A program made the position numbers and the translations under genes. From Clostridiales bacterium (GTDB lineage Bacteria; Actinomycetota; Coriobacteriia; Anaerosomatales; SLCP01), in NCBI GenBank assembly GCA_018333995.1, contig JAGXSG010000009.1, forward strand, positions 1-58,300: a DNA stretch of 58,300 nt. The letters are read 5' to 3'. Position 1 is the stretch's first letter; each line of letters starts with the position of its first letter. The notes below the pieces were generated by a model. It had not been told where the DNA came from. It worked only from the letters and a program-made list of their open reading frames with translations, and did no database searches. Shown here one piece after another: positions 39,008 through 48,153 of this stretch.

Positions 39008-40354
39008 GTGAGGGCGTCCCGGTTCGTAGCCGCGACTCTCGTCGTCGGGGCGATTGCTCTAACGGCGGGGGTTGCTCTCGCGCTTCCGCCCGCACCAATA
39101 GAGGCGTTTGAGTCGGCGCAAGCGTGCGGGTGTCATGCGGAGTTTGTCGAGCAGTGGAGCACATCGATGCACGCGCAAGCGGTCACCGACCCTCTCTACC
39201 AGTACAAATTAAGAAAGGGCAATGAGCAGACTGGTGGGACGATAGGACCGTTTTGCGAGACGTGCCACTCACCGGCAGCGGCGATGTTCGGGGAACTCGG
39301 ACAAGATGAGTACTCACCGGTGGCGATGGAAGGTGTCACGTGTGACGTCTGCCATCAGGTCACCGGGCACACCGAGCCCATCGGCAACACGTCTCTCGTA
39401 TGGACACCGGACGGGGTCAAGAGAGGCCCGCACGACGACGCGGTCTCTCCAGCCCACGCGACCGCATACTCGGAGATCCACACGAGTGCCGAAATCTGCG
39501 GCTCGTGCCACGACGTGAGGCATCCCGGCAATGACCTCTTGCTTGAAGGTACGTACACCGAGTGGAAGAACGGTCCCTACGCTGCCGAAGGCATACTCTG
39601 CCAGGATTGCCATATGACCCCCGGACCCGGAGTAACCAAGCCTAATCCTGGCAGGTCAGCGGCGGGTGCTCCGGAACGGGAGCACATCTACATCATGACA
39701 TTCGTGGGAGGTAACGCGGGCCTCGGCGATCCGATCCTGGCCGAGGAGCGATTGCGGGCCGCTGCGGCCATCGAACTCACCGCGCCAAAGGTAACTGAGC
39801 CGGGCCAACGCGTTCCGGTAACCGTGCGCATCACGAACGTGGGCGCCGGTCACTACCTGCCTACGGGACTGACGGATGTGCGCCGGATGTGGCTAGAACT
39901 CATCGCGGTGGGGCCGGACGGACAGGCGATCGAAATAGGACGCAGGGAGTTTCACACGGTATTCCACGACGCCGAGGGAAACTCGCCGGCCGAGATATGG
40001 TTTGCCGTTGGAGTGGAAAGCGATGATCGTATCCCACCGAGAGAGTCCGTCGAGAACACGTGGGACGTGACGATGCCGGAAGGTCCACTCGAGCTGAAGG
40101 CAACTCTGTACTACCGGTCGGCGCCAGAGGAGATGGCGAAAGCGGCTGGGGTGGAGATCCCGACGACCACGATGACCGAGGCGGCGGCGACGGTCTTCAC
40201 GAGCGACACGGAGGCTGCGGTCAGTGAATCGGCACCTGGCATCGCGCGAGGCGATGACAACACCACCTTGCTAGTAACCGCGGTGCTGGCCGCCGTGGTG
40301 CTGCTCGCCGCTATCGGCGCAGGGCTCGTCTGGAAGTTTCGCAACACGTCCTGA
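39008..40354 (+). CDS. Multihaem c-type cytochrome, exported and membrane-anchored
   Basis: 448 aa. GTG at 39008 is preferred: GGGAGG lies 7 bases upstream and the product starts with a signal peptide (VRASRFVAATLVVGAIALTA). Four CxxCH haem sites are clear: C83 (CETCH), C112 (CDVCH), C164 (CGSCH), C198 (CQDCH). A fifth candidate, C40-G-C-H, has one residue too few. The first half resembles cytochrome c554-like proteins; the second half (about 230-390) is a beta-sandwich-like region with no haem sites; a C-terminal helix (LLVTAVLAAVVLLAAIGAGLVW) and basic tail anchor it. Role is extracytoplasmic electron transfer; partner unknown. Confidence 0.85.
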   Translation: MRASRFVAATLVVGAIALTAGVALALPPAPIEAFESAQACGCHAEFVEQWSTSMHAQAVTDPLYQYKLRKGNEQTGGTIGPFCETCHSPAAAMFGELGQDEYSPVAMEGVTCDVCHQVTGHTEPIGNTSLVWTPDGVKRGPHDDAVSPAHATAYSEIHTSAEICGSCHDVRHPGNDLLLEGTYTEWKNGPYAAEGILCQDCHMTPGPGVTKPNPGRSAAGAPEREHIYIMTFVGGNAGLGDPILAEERLRAAAAIELTAPKVTEPGQRVPVTVRITNVGAGHYLPTGLTDVRRMWLELIAVGPDGQAIEIGRREFHTVFHDAEGNSPAEIWFAVGVESDDRIPPRESVENTWDVTMPEGPLELKATLYYRSAPEEMAKAAGVEIPTTTMTEAAATVFTSDTEAAVSESAPGIARGDDNTTLLVTAVLAAVVLLAAIGAGLVWKFRNTS

Positions 40355-40396
40355 GCGCGCCCAGGCATGACGCGCCCAGGCACCAATTGTGAGCCG

Positions 40397-41704
40397 CTAG
40401 TCTGTTTGCGGATCTTCAGGAACGGGAACCCCCGGCGCTCCAGGCGTTGGGGTTGCCTCACGCGTTGGCATTTCGAGGTTCGCGGGTTTTACCCCGACTT
40501 CCATCTCGACATCTATCAGTTCGCCGTTGCGCCAGAGGCCCAGCACGACGACGTCACCAATGGCGTGACGGCGAACCTCGAGGATGAGGTCGTCCATGCC
40601 TCGGATCACGACTTCGTCGAGTTTGACGATCACGTCACCCGGCCCGATTCCCGCTTCCGCCGCCTTGCCGCCCTCAATCACCTCAACGACCCACGCGCCC
40701 GAAGCCGTGGGCAGGTTTTCTGCCGCGGCGAGCTCTTCGTTCACTGTCTGACCTACGACGCCGAGGAACGGGTGCTGAGCTACACCGGTTTCGATCAGTT
40801 GGTCAGCGATGCGCAGCGCGGTGTTAACCGGCACCGCGAATCCGATGCCTCCGGAAGCTCCCGTCTCCGAGAAGATCGCAGTGTTGATGCCCACAAGTTT
40901 GCCCTCACGGTCAACGAGAGCGCCCCCCGAGTTGCCAGGGTTGATTGCCGCGTCCGTCTGAATCACGTCCACAAGCGGGTAGACGCCGGGCTGGCCTCCC
41001 GCAGACGTGATGGACCGCCCAATCGCTGAGATGACTCCGGATGTCACGGTGTGGGAGAGACCAAAAGGAGAGCCGATCGCGGTTACAAGCTGGCCGACCG
41101 CTATCGTTGAGGAGTCGCCGAGAGCAACGGCGGGCAGCGAAATCGGCACGTGCACCACCGCAATATCCGTGTCGGCGTCAAGGCCGACGAGGGTGGCCGA
41201 GCGCCGCTCTCCGTCCGTGCCGCTGACATGGATGGCGTCCGCGCCATCTACCACGTGCGCGTTGGTAAGAATGTACGTGCCGCCATCGGAAGCCTCACGA
41301 AAAGCGACGCCGGAGCCGTTTCCGGCGCGTGGGGTGTCGGGATGGCCTTCGGGAAGCGAGCCGTCGCGAGCCGTGCTGACTCCTTCGACCTCGATGTTGA
41401 CGACACTCGGAAGCGCGGCGGTGGCCGCGGCAACTACCGGCTCGTCAGTCTCGGCCGGTACGACGGTGATGGTGCCCGATTTCTGTGTAGCGCCCCCCAG
41501 ATGGCCGACGATCCATGCTCCGGCAAGACCGCCAAAGCCTCCGGCAATCGCGCCTGCGAACAACGAGACCGCAAGGGCGATGGCGACGACTGCGCCCGCC
41601 GAGATGCCCTGCCGCGGTGGGCTCGTGTAGCCGACGTTGGGTGAGGACGCGTCAACGGCTGGAGGAGCCGGAGCATCGTGCGGAGTGGGAGTCTGGTCGT
41701 ACAT
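40397..41704 (-). CDS. Membrane-anchored HtrA/DegP-type serine protease
   Basis: 435 aa. A Pro-rich cytoplasmic start, one membrane helix at about 35-65, then a trypsin-like protease with the triad His150 (LTNAHVV), Asp180 (DADTDIAV) and Ser259 (INPGNSGGAL), and one PDZ domain at about 315-405. This DegS/HtrA layout degrades or senses misfolded envelope proteins. The C-terminal tail is Pro-rich (GAPGVPVPEDPQTD). Stands alone, convergent with the cytochrome gene. Confidence 0.92.
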   Translation of the reverse strand: MYDQTPTPHDAPAPPAVDASSPNVGYTSPPRQGISAGAVVAIALAVSLFAGAIAGGFGGLAGAWIVGHLGGATQKSGTITVVPAETDEPVVAAATAALPSVVNIEVEGVSTARDGSLPEGHPDTPRAGNGSGVAFREASDGGTYILTNAHVVDGADAIHVSGTDGERRSATLVGLDADTDIAVVHVPISLPAVALGDSSTIAVGQLVTAIGSPFGLSHTVTSGVISAIGRSITSAGGQPGVYPLVDVIQTDAAINPGNSGGALVDREGKLVGINTAIFSETGASGGIGFAVPVNTALRIADQLIETGVAQHPFLGVVGQTVNEELAAAENLPTASGAWVVEVIEGGKAAEAGIGPGDVIVKLDEVVIRGMDDLILEVRRHAIGDVVVLGLWRNGELIDVEMEVGVKPANLEMPTREATPTPGAPGVPVPEDPQTD

Positions 41705-41853
41705 GGTTCACCTCGGTGTCATCTAGTGCCGGATGAGTACCCGATCTGACGCATATACTATGCCGGGTTGGTGTGCGGTGCGACTCTCGGCGAGAAATTG
41801 CACCAAAGCACCACACGGCGGGGGGCGGTTGGCGAACATCGAGGCGGAGTGAG

Positions 41854-43374
41854 GTGTCGCATACGGCTAGGGAACGTGTGCTCACGTGTGATGGTCGACA
41901 GATCGATGAGAGAGTGGTGCTCGCTCTCATCGCAGCGGGCACGTTCCTCGCACCGCTCGATTCGAGCATCGTCAATATCGCGCTTCCCGCGATCGCCGGC
42001 GATCTAGGGGCGCGTCTTCCCGCAGTGGGATGGGTGGCGACCTCGTACGTGCTGACGATCGCGTCGCTTGTGCTTGCGATGGGCCGTCTTGCCGACATTC
42101 ACGGGTTACGGCGCATCTACGTGCTGGGCTTCCTCGTATTCGCAGCGGGTTCAGCGGCGTGCGCTATCGCGCCCTCGCTCGGTGTGCTCATCGCGACGCG
42201 CGTGCTGCAGGCAACGGGGGCGGCGATGATGTTTGCCGCAGGCCCGGCACTGTTGAACAGTGTCTTTCCTCGTGAGCGCAAGGGGTGGGCCATCGGTTGG
42301 ATCAGCTTGTCGGTCTCGGCGGGGTTGACCGTAGGACCCGCCCTCGGAGGCACGCTCGTCGAGCTTTTTGGGTGGCAAGGCATATTTGTGATCAACGTGC
42401 CGCTCGCGCTTGGGATTGCCGCGGTTGCGCGACGGATTCTTCCGGAGGACTGCCCCGGCTCAGAACCGTTTGACATTCCTGGCGCGGTGCTGGCGGCAGC
42501 CGCGCTCACGCTATCGTTGCTGGCGCTCTCCGAGATATCGCGCTCTGGACCGATAGCAGTGTCGACCTTGGCACTTGCTGGCGGCGCGGTGGTGTGCGGC
42601 GCGGCGTTCGTTGCGGTTGAGAAGAGGGTCGCACACCCGCTGCTCGATCTTTCGCTTTTCGAGCGATGGCCGTTATTGGCGGGTCTGCTCGCGGCGGTAC
42701 TTGGCTACGTGGCCCTCTTCTCGGTGACGTTTACTATGCCGTTCTATTTGATGAGCATTCGGGGATTGTCGCCCCAATCCGCCGGATTGCTGCTCACAGC
42801 GACTCCGCTCGCCATGGCGGTCTTCGCTCCGCTCGCCGGCCGGGCCTCGGATCGAGGCCAAGGGCACCGCTTATCGACCGTCGGCCTCGGGTTGCTCGCC
42901 GCGACACTCGGCTGCTTTACGCTGCTTGGACGAGAGACGCATCCAGCGCTCATTGCTCTCGGACTATTCTTGGTGGGAACGGGCCTGGCGATCTTCCTGT
43001 CTCCCAACACGGCGGACATTCTCCGCGCGACCCCCCGGGCTCGTGCAGGTGTCGGGTCGGCTCTGATCGGGCAGGCGCGCAACATCGGGATGGCGTTTGG
43101 GATCGGTATCACGGCCCTTGTGATCTCGCTCGGCACCGGTGACGTGGACGTGATGTCGTCGCGCGAAACGCTGTCGCCCGCCCAAGGGGAGCTTTTCGTG
43201 AGCGCGATGCGCTCCGCGTTCGCGCTGGCCGCACTGCTCTCGCTTGCGGCCGGAGCGCTTGCATGGTCGAGAGGCGCGAATCGGGCAGTGAGAGGGAGAG
43301 GGAGTATCGACGAGCTGGCGCCGCCTCGCGTAGACTCACGACCAACGACGGCGGGAAGTGGGGACCATGAGTGA
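41854..43374 (+). CDS. MFS drug exporter, DHA2/EmrB-QacA type (14 helices)
   Basis: 506 aa from the GTG at 41854 (GGAG 4 bases upstream; GTG 41878 is an alternative). Helix 1 carries LAPLDSSIVNIALPAI, the DHA2 D1 motif, then GRLADIHGLRRIYVLG (motif A) and an RVLQATGAAMM stretch (motif B) and ISLSVSAGLTVGPALGG (motif C). Fourteen hydrophobic segments are visible. A proton-driven exporter; substrate not predictable. Its end overlaps the next small gene by 8 bases. Confidence 0.9.
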   Translation: MSHTARERVLTCDGRQIDERVVLALIAAGTFLAPLDSSIVNIALPAIAGDLGARLPAVGWVATSYVLTIASLVLAMGRLADIHGLRRIYVLGFLVFAAGSAACAIAPSLGVLIATRVLQATGAAMMFAAGPALLNSVFPRERKGWAIGWISLSVSAGLTVGPALGGTLVELFGWQGIFVINVPLALGIAAVARRILPEDCPGSEPFDIPGAVLAAAALTLSLLALSEISRSGPIAVSTLALAGGAVVCGAAFVAVEKRVAHPLLDLSLFERWPLLAGLLAAVLGYVALFSVTFTMPFYLMSIRGLSPQSAGLLLTATPLAMAVFAPLAGRASDRGQGHRLSTVGLGLLAATLGCFTLLGRETHPALIALGLFLVGTGLAIFLSPNTADILRATPRARAGVGSALIGQARNIGMAFGIGITALVISLGTGDVDVMSSRETLSPAQGELFVSAMRSAFALAALLSLAAGALAWSRGANRAVRGRGSIDELAPPRVDSRPTTAGSGDHE

Positions 43375-43759
43375 CGAGTGTGTAGCGCCGCCCGAGTGCC
43401 CGCCACGAAGCCAGACTGGCGGCGTCGCATGGTGGCCGTTTTTCGCCAATCTTGCCGGGTGGGCGGGGCTTGTCGCCGCGACTGTATACCTGCTCGGTGG
43501 ACCGCAGGCGACCACCGTGCCACTGGAGAACCCCGCGTACCCCGTCTTACTCTTGGCCGCCGTCACCCTGACCGCGTTTGGGCCGCTCATGGCCCTCTTC
43601 GTGTGGCTCGTGGCGTGGAGCGCGGCTGCCCCGGAGTGCCGGAGCGGCCTGCTCACGACGGCACTCGTGCGTGGTGCGGGCGCCACTGCGGCTGGGGTGC
43701 TCGTGTGGTGGGCGGCGCTCATCATCGTTGATTCGATTCGTCTCGGAGCACTCGGATGA
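43367..43759 (+). CDS. Small membrane protein of unknown function
   Basis: 130 aa from the ATG at 43367, overlapping the end of the MFS gene. Three hydrophobic segments are visible, about residues 22-45, 58-82 and 99-124, joined by short loops; a Cys-Pro-rich start (CVAPPECPPRSQ). I recognise no family. Its overlap with the exporter gene and 25-base distance to ddl put it in one plus-strand operon. Confidence 0.6.
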   Translation: MSDECVAPPECPPRSQTGGVAWWPFFANLAGWAGLVAATVYLLGGPQATTVPLENPAYPVLLLAAVTLTAFGPLMALFVWLVAWSAAAPECRSGLLTTALVRGAGATAAGVLVWWAALIIVDSIRLGALG

Positions 43760-43784
43760 CACACGCGCGACCGGAGGAGATCAG

Positions 43785-44726
43785 GTGAACGAGAACCGCT
43801 CAGCGCTGCGTGTCGCTGTTCTCATGGGTGGGCGCTCCGCAGAGCGAGAAGTCTCGCTCAACACAGGGGCACAGGTCGCCTCGGCATTGGCCGAGAAGGG
43901 CCATGACATCGTGTGCATCGACACGCTTGAGCACTCCTTCATCACACAGATAGTGTCTGCCGAGCCAGACGTGGTATTCATCTGCCTCCACGGACGTTTT
44001 GGTGAGGATGGGACCGTACAGGGCCTGCTCGAGCTACTCGAAATCGCGTACGTGGGATCAGGTGTGCTCGCGAGCGCTCTGGCCATGGACAAAGTGATGT
44101 CCAAGCACTTCTTCAGTCATGCGGGCATCCCGACTCCCGACTACGTCCACGTGCGCGCGGGTGAGCATGTGGACGCGGCTCAGATAGCCGTGCGCGTTGG
44201 AGAGAAGAGCGTCGTGAAGCCGGCCAACGAGGGGTCAGCCCTCGGCGTCACTATTGTTCACGAGCCCGGAGAGCTTGCTGGAGCACTTGCCGAGGCGTTC
44301 CGTTACGACGATGACGTGCTTGTCGAACGGTTCATCGCCGGCGTGGAGGTGACGGTCGGCGTGATCGGCAACGAGGACCCGATCGCGCTGCCCACACTCG
44401 AGATCGTTCCAGAACATGAGTTCTACGACTACGAGTCAAAGTACGTGCCGGGCATGAGCCTGCACATCATCCCAGCCCGGATCAGCGAGAGCGCGGCGCT
44501 GGAGTGCCAGCGGCTTGCGCTCGCAGCCCACCGCGCCCTCGGCTGCCGGGGCATGTCACGCGCGGACACGATCGTGGACGGCTCCGGAGAAGTGTGGTTG
44601 CTCGAGACGAACACGATACCCGGCATGACCAAGACGTCTCTCCTTCCGGACGCGGCGCGCGCGGCGGGCATTGAGTTTCCTGAGCTCTGCGAAAGGCTCG
44701 TCCGGCTTGCGCTAGAAACCCGGTAG
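43785..44726 (+). CDS. ddl: D-alanine--D-alanine ligase
   Basis: 313 aa. The GTG at 43785 follows GGAGGAGATCAG; the product starts VNENRSALRVAVLMGGRSAERE. ATP-grasp ligase with the N-terminal HGRFGEDGTVQG, the Lys-binding SVVKPANEGSALGV, and the C-terminal TNTIPGMTKTSLLP. It makes the D-Ala-D-Ala end of peptidoglycan precursors; the omega-loop SKYVPG keeps the Tyr typical of D-Ala rather than D-Lac ligases. A longer frame runs upstream through the small membrane gene but lacks a ribosome site. Confidence 0.94.
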   Translation: MNENRSALRVAVLMGGRSAEREVSLNTGAQVASALAEKGHDIVCIDTLEHSFITQIVSAEPDVVFICLHGRFGEDGTVQGLLELLEIAYVGSGVLASALAMDKVMSKHFFSHAGIPTPDYVHVRAGEHVDAAQIAVRVGEKSVVKPANEGSALGVTIVHEPGELAGALAEAFRYDDDVLVERFIAGVEVTVGVIGNEDPIALPTLEIVPEHEFYDYESKYVPGMSLHIIPARISESAALECQRLALAAHRALGCRGMSRADTIVDGSGEVWLLETNTIPGMTKTSLLPDAARAAGIEFPELCERLVRLALETR

Positions 44727-44748
44727 CTACGCTCTACGCTGGTCGAGA

Positions 44749-46806
44749 TCAGGCGGCTGGCAGGTCGATAACGAACCGCGCCCCGCGCTCGCCATCGGGG
44801 CGGGCCTCGGCTTTCACGGTGCCCCCATGGCTTTCGATGATCGCGCGCACGATGTAGAGGCCCAATCCAATACCCGGGCGGTTTTCGCCAGCTTCTCGCA
44901 ATCGGGCGAACCGTTCGAAGATGATTTCGCGTTCGCTTTGGGGAATGCCGGGCCCGTCGTCGTGCACGGCGACGGTGATCCGATCGCCGCGCGGCTCGAC
45001 GAGGATGCGGATCGTCCCGGAGGGGGGCGTGTGCTTGATCGCGTTGCTCACAAGGTTGACGAGCGCTTGCCGGAGCCGCCGCTCCTCGCCGAGGACCACA
45101 CCTCGCCCTTCGAGGGTGACAGACAGCGTGTGCTCCGTCGTGTGCTCGAACGAGGTGACGGTTTCCTCGGCGAGATCCGAAAGCGAGACCGGCTCCAACA
45201 TGACGGGCGAGAAGAGTTCTTCGGCGCGGGTAGCGCAAAGCAAGTCCTCGAGCAAAAGCCCCATGCGCTCAGCGCTCCGTCTTGCGGCACCTGCGGCTTT
45301 GAGCCGCGACGCATCAGGAAGCGGGCGTTCGAGGAGGTCAAGGTATCCGCCGATGACGGTAAGCGGCGCACGCAGATCGTGCGTGACGAGGGATACGATT
45401 TCGTCGCGGATCGCGTCGACACGCAACCGTTCGGTCACGTCGCGGCCGGTCAGAAGTGTCGTGCGGCGAGGGTCGTCGTGCTCCACGGCCCTGAGCTCCG
45501 CCCAACGCGTGGGAATTCCGGGACCGGCAAATTTCGCGACAACGACCCGGTCGAGGGCGCGGAGGAGAAGCTCTTCTGTCGAGAGGGATTCTCCTGTTTC
45601 GGATTCGATCGTCAGGGAGTCGAGGAACGAGGAAAATGCGACCTGTGAGCGTCCGGCTGGAAGGCCAAACAGCGCCGAAGCGGCGGCGTTGACGAGCGCT
45701 ACCTGGCCGTCTCGCACAAGTATCTTCGCTTCAAAGGAGTCGTCTACCGCGAAACGCAAGGCGCTCGCCGCCTCGGTCGCCTCGGCCTGCTTTCTCGCAA
45801 GGTGGTCCAAGAGGCTCTCATAGACCTCCGCGAGTGTGCGCATCTCGGATGGGAGCCAGGGGTCGACGGCGAGGGGTGCGACCGCGTGACCCTCCAGCGC
45901 CGCGTGGCCGTGGTGCCGCACATGTCCCACGAGTGTCTCCAGCGGGCGGCGAATGAGGATAGTGAGACCCACTCCCACGAGCAGACCGGCGATCACCGCG
46001 AGGCCCGCCGCAACAAGCAGCGAGAGTGTGAGCACATCCGCGGCGCCTCGATCGGCCTCCGCGGACGCTGAGATCCAGCCGACGGATCGTTCGTCGATGC
46101 CACGAAGTTCGGCCCTGAGCCATGTGCCGTCGGGTGAGTCCGTGAAGAGCGTGATGCCGAGATGCTCTGTATCGGTGCCGGCGAGCACTGTGTCGCCCGG
46201 TTGTGTGATGTAGGTGCGAGTGAAGGTGAGCGGATGACGGGACGGGAGTCCAGCGGTATCGAGCATACGCAGGACCGCGAGCGATCCCGTGCTCGCGCTA
46301 AGTGGAGTCAGCGAGATGACGGCCACACCGTCTTCGCCGACCGCGATGAGCCCGGAGGTTGCCTTCGCGCCGAGCGCGTCCACATGAGAAGTGATAGCGG
46401 CTACCGCATAAGGGGCACCTTCGTGTGCGACTACGCGCCCGTCGGCTGTCACGAGAGCAGCGGCGTCGATCACCGTACGGTCCACGAGGGCGGCGAGCCG
46501 GATGTTGCCAAGCGACAGAGCCGCGGGATCATCAAGGTCGATGAGGTTCGGGGAGATGGCGCCGCTCACCCCGATCGTCTCTACGAGCTCAGTCTGCGCC
46601 TCCAGATCGTAGGCCAGAGCGCGGAGAGCCTGTCGAGCTTCGTGTTCGATCTGGTTCGGGCGGTCAATCGCGAACAGAAGGAGGAAGACGGACGTGCCCA
46701 CGACAACGAGTGCGACGTTGGCGAGGAGCACCGTGAGGGTGAGGCGGGATCTCAGGCTCGACGGCAAGATGCGCGCGAGAAACGGCTGTCGTACAGCCGC
46801 CGTCAC
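44749..46806 (-). CDS. Orphan membrane sensor histidine kinase
   Basis: 685 aa. N-terminal helix about 22-45, an extracytoplasmic sensor of about 200 residues, a second helix about 263-285, HAMP linker, a PAS domain (about 350-440), HisKA with the phospho-acceptor His in SLVTHDLRAPLTV near 470, and HATPase_c with N box LVNLVSNAIKHT, DDGPGIP, and GIGLGLYIV. No response-regulator gene lies nearby. Its GTG start overlaps the sdaAA stop (GTGA), so it is translated from the sdaAA message. Signal unknown. Confidence 0.9.
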   Translation of the reverse strand: MTAAVRQPFLARILPSSLRSRLTLTVLLANVALVVVGTSVFLLLFAIDRPNQIEHEARQALRALAYDLEAQTELVETIGVSGAISPNLIDLDDPAALSLGNIRLAALVDRTVIDAAALVTADGRVVAHEGAPYAVAAITSHVDALGAKATSGLIAVGEDGVAVISLTPLSASTGSLAVLRMLDTAGLPSRHPLTFTRTYITQPGDTVLAGTDTEHLGITLFTDSPDGTWLRAELRGIDERSVGWISASAEADRGAADVLTLSLLVAAGLAVIAGLLVGVGLTILIRRPLETLVGHVRHHGHAALEGHAVAPLAVDPWLPSEMRTLAEVYESLLDHLARKQAEATEAASALRFAVDDSFEAKILVRDGQVALVNAAASALFGLPAGRSQVAFSSFLDSLTIESETGESLSTEELLLRALDRVVVAKFAGPGIPTRWAELRAVEHDDPRRTTLLTGRDVTERLRVDAIRDEIVSLVTHDLRAPLTVIGGYLDLLERPLPDASRLKAAGAARRSAERMGLLLEDLLCATRAEELFSPVMLEPVSLSDLAEETVTSFEHTTEHTLSVTLEGRGVVLGEERRLRQALVNLVSNAIKHTPPSGTIRILVEPRGDRITVAVHDDGPGIPQSEREIIFERFARLREAGENRPGIGLGLYIVRAIIESHGGTVKAEARPDGERGARFVIDLPAA

Positions 46807-47669
46807 GGGACTAACGTCCGTTCCGCGGCCATCTTGCGTGCGGCAGGTGTCGCTGCAAGGCCGCCTCGGCCCGTCTCTCTCAGGTCCTCGGGAAGTGAGC
46901 GTCCTACCGCGGACGCCGCGTCGACGACCTCGTCGAAGGGGACCGGAAATGTCATGCCGGCTAGCGCCATCTCCACAGCCGCTAGCGCTACGGCCGCCCC
47001 GGTGGCGTTACGGGCCACACACGGCACTTCGACGAGTCCTCCGATCGGGTCGCAGACGAGGCCGAGAAGCCCCTGGAGCGCGAAGGACGCCGCGTGTCCT
47101 GCCGCCTCGGCTGAGCCGCCCGCCATTTCGACGGCTGCGGCTGCCGCCATCGCAGCGGCCGAGCCTATCTCGGCTTGACATCCCCCTGCCGCACCGGCGA
47201 GTGAGGCGCGCGCGGCGATGACTCCGCCTACCGCAGCTGCGGTGAGCAGCGCGTCCACGATGGCCTCGTCACTGGCGCCGATCTGCTCGGCGACGGTGAC
47301 GAGCACCCCCGGCAGCACGCCTGAAGCTCCACCGGTCGGCGCGGCGACCACGCGTCCCATAGCAGCGTTGACCTCGGCGACGGCGAGCGACGCGGAGAGC
47401 GCCCGTCCAAACTGCGGGCCAAGCAACTCGTGGCTTGAGCGCTCAAGGCGTGCGGCGTCGCCGCCGACTCGGCCTGACCGGGAGAGTGCCCGTCCGCTTC
47501 GCCCTTCGTCGATGCCCTCGCGCATCGTCTTGAGGATGTAGTTCATGCGTGCGCGGATGGCTTCGGGCGGCTCGCCTGAGTCGAGCATCTCTCGTGCGAG
47601 GGCGGCTGCCGAAAGCGAACCGTGCCCGGTCGCCGCATCAGCTAGGGCATCGAATGATTCGAACGCCAT
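46803..47669 (-). CDS. sdaAA: L-serine dehydratase, alpha subunit
   Basis: 288 aa from the ATG at 47669 (AAAGGAG about 10 bases upstream). The alpha chain carries the Fe-S cluster ligands: GCQAEIG, then LVCDPIGGLVEVPCVARN near 205-220; VAAPTGGASGVLPG near 110 and LGPQFGRAL are also typical. With the beta subunit it deaminates L-serine to pyruvate and ammonia. The beta gene is 2.5 kb away on the same strand, separated by the feo operon, instead of adjacent. Overlaps the histidine-kinase gene by 4 bases. Confidence 0.93.
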   Translation of the reverse strand: MAFESFDALADAATGHGSLSAAALAREMLDSGEPPEAIRARMNYILKTMREGIDEGRSGRALSRSGRVGGDAARLERSSHELLGPQFGRALSASLAVAEVNAAMGRVVAAPTGGASGVLPGVLVTVAEQIGASDEAIVDALLTAAAVGGVIAARASLAGAAGGCQAEIGSAAAMAAAAAVEMAGGSAEAAGHAASFALQGLLGLVCDPIGGLVEVPCVARNATGAAVALAAVEMALAGMTFPVPFDEVVDAASAVGRSLPEDLRETGRGGLAATPAARKMAAERTLVP

Positions 47670-47785
47670 GCTCGGGACTCCTTTCCACAACTACCATCGT
47701 ACTCCTCAGAGCAGAACAGCGCGACGGCGCGCGATCGGTACACGTGCCCGGACGCCTCCTCCTTTGCAGACGGGATGTGGAAGTA

Positions 47786-47815
47786 TTGACGGACACTTGA
47801 CAACCGATGTAGCAT
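47786..47815 (+). promoter_or_regulatory. Candidate feo promoter
   Basis: TTGACG (47786-47791) and TAGCAT (47810-47815) are 18 bases apart and end 16 bases before the palindromic operator candidate. Confidence 0.3.
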
Positions 47816-47830
47816 GGGCGTGCAGATAGA

Positions 47831-47849
47831 TTAGTGGACACTAAGTGTC
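47831..47849. promoter_or_regulatory. Palindromic operator candidate before feoA
   Basis: Two overlapping palindromes: TTAGTG-GA-CACTAA (47831-47844) and GACACT-A-AGTGTC (47837-47849). Placement between promoter and feoA, and the TTAG...CTAA ends, resemble DtxR/IdeR/MntR-type boxes. Confidence 0.5.
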
Positions 47850-47876
47850 TAACGTTCTAACTAGGAGGCAGCCACG

Positions 47877-48152
47877 ATGGCGTCACACGCTCACGCAACC
47901 GGCTCACACACGGGCGCAACGCTCACGCTCGACAAGCTTCGTAGAGGTGAGTCGTGCGAGGTGGTGGCCATCGGGGACGAGATGGCGCGCATCGCCGCGG
48001 TGCGTTTTGGGATGGCAGAAGGCGCGTGTATCTCGTGTATCACCCGCGTGCCTGCGGGTCCGATAGTGGTGCGCTCGGGGATGCAGGAAATCGCGATCGG
48101 ACGCAAGCTCGCCCAGCGAATCAACGTGCGGCCTTTGAGAGGGGACAATTAG
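47877..48152 (+). CDS. feoA: Ferrous iron transport protein A
   Basis: 91 aa, SH3-like FeoA fold: LTLDKLRRGESCEVVAIG, then RFGMAEGACISCITRVPAGPIVVRSG and EIAIGRKLAQRINVRPL (read in parts). The first 15 residues are His-rich (SHAHATGSH). FeoA supports FeoB function. GGAGG lies 8 bases before the ATG; only 1 base separates it from feoB. Confidence 0.92.
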   Translation: MASHAHATGSHTGATLTLDKLRRGESCEVVAIGDEMARIAAVRFGMAEGACISCITRVPAGPIVVRSGMQEIAIGRKLAQRINVRPLRGDN

Positions 48153-48153
48153 A

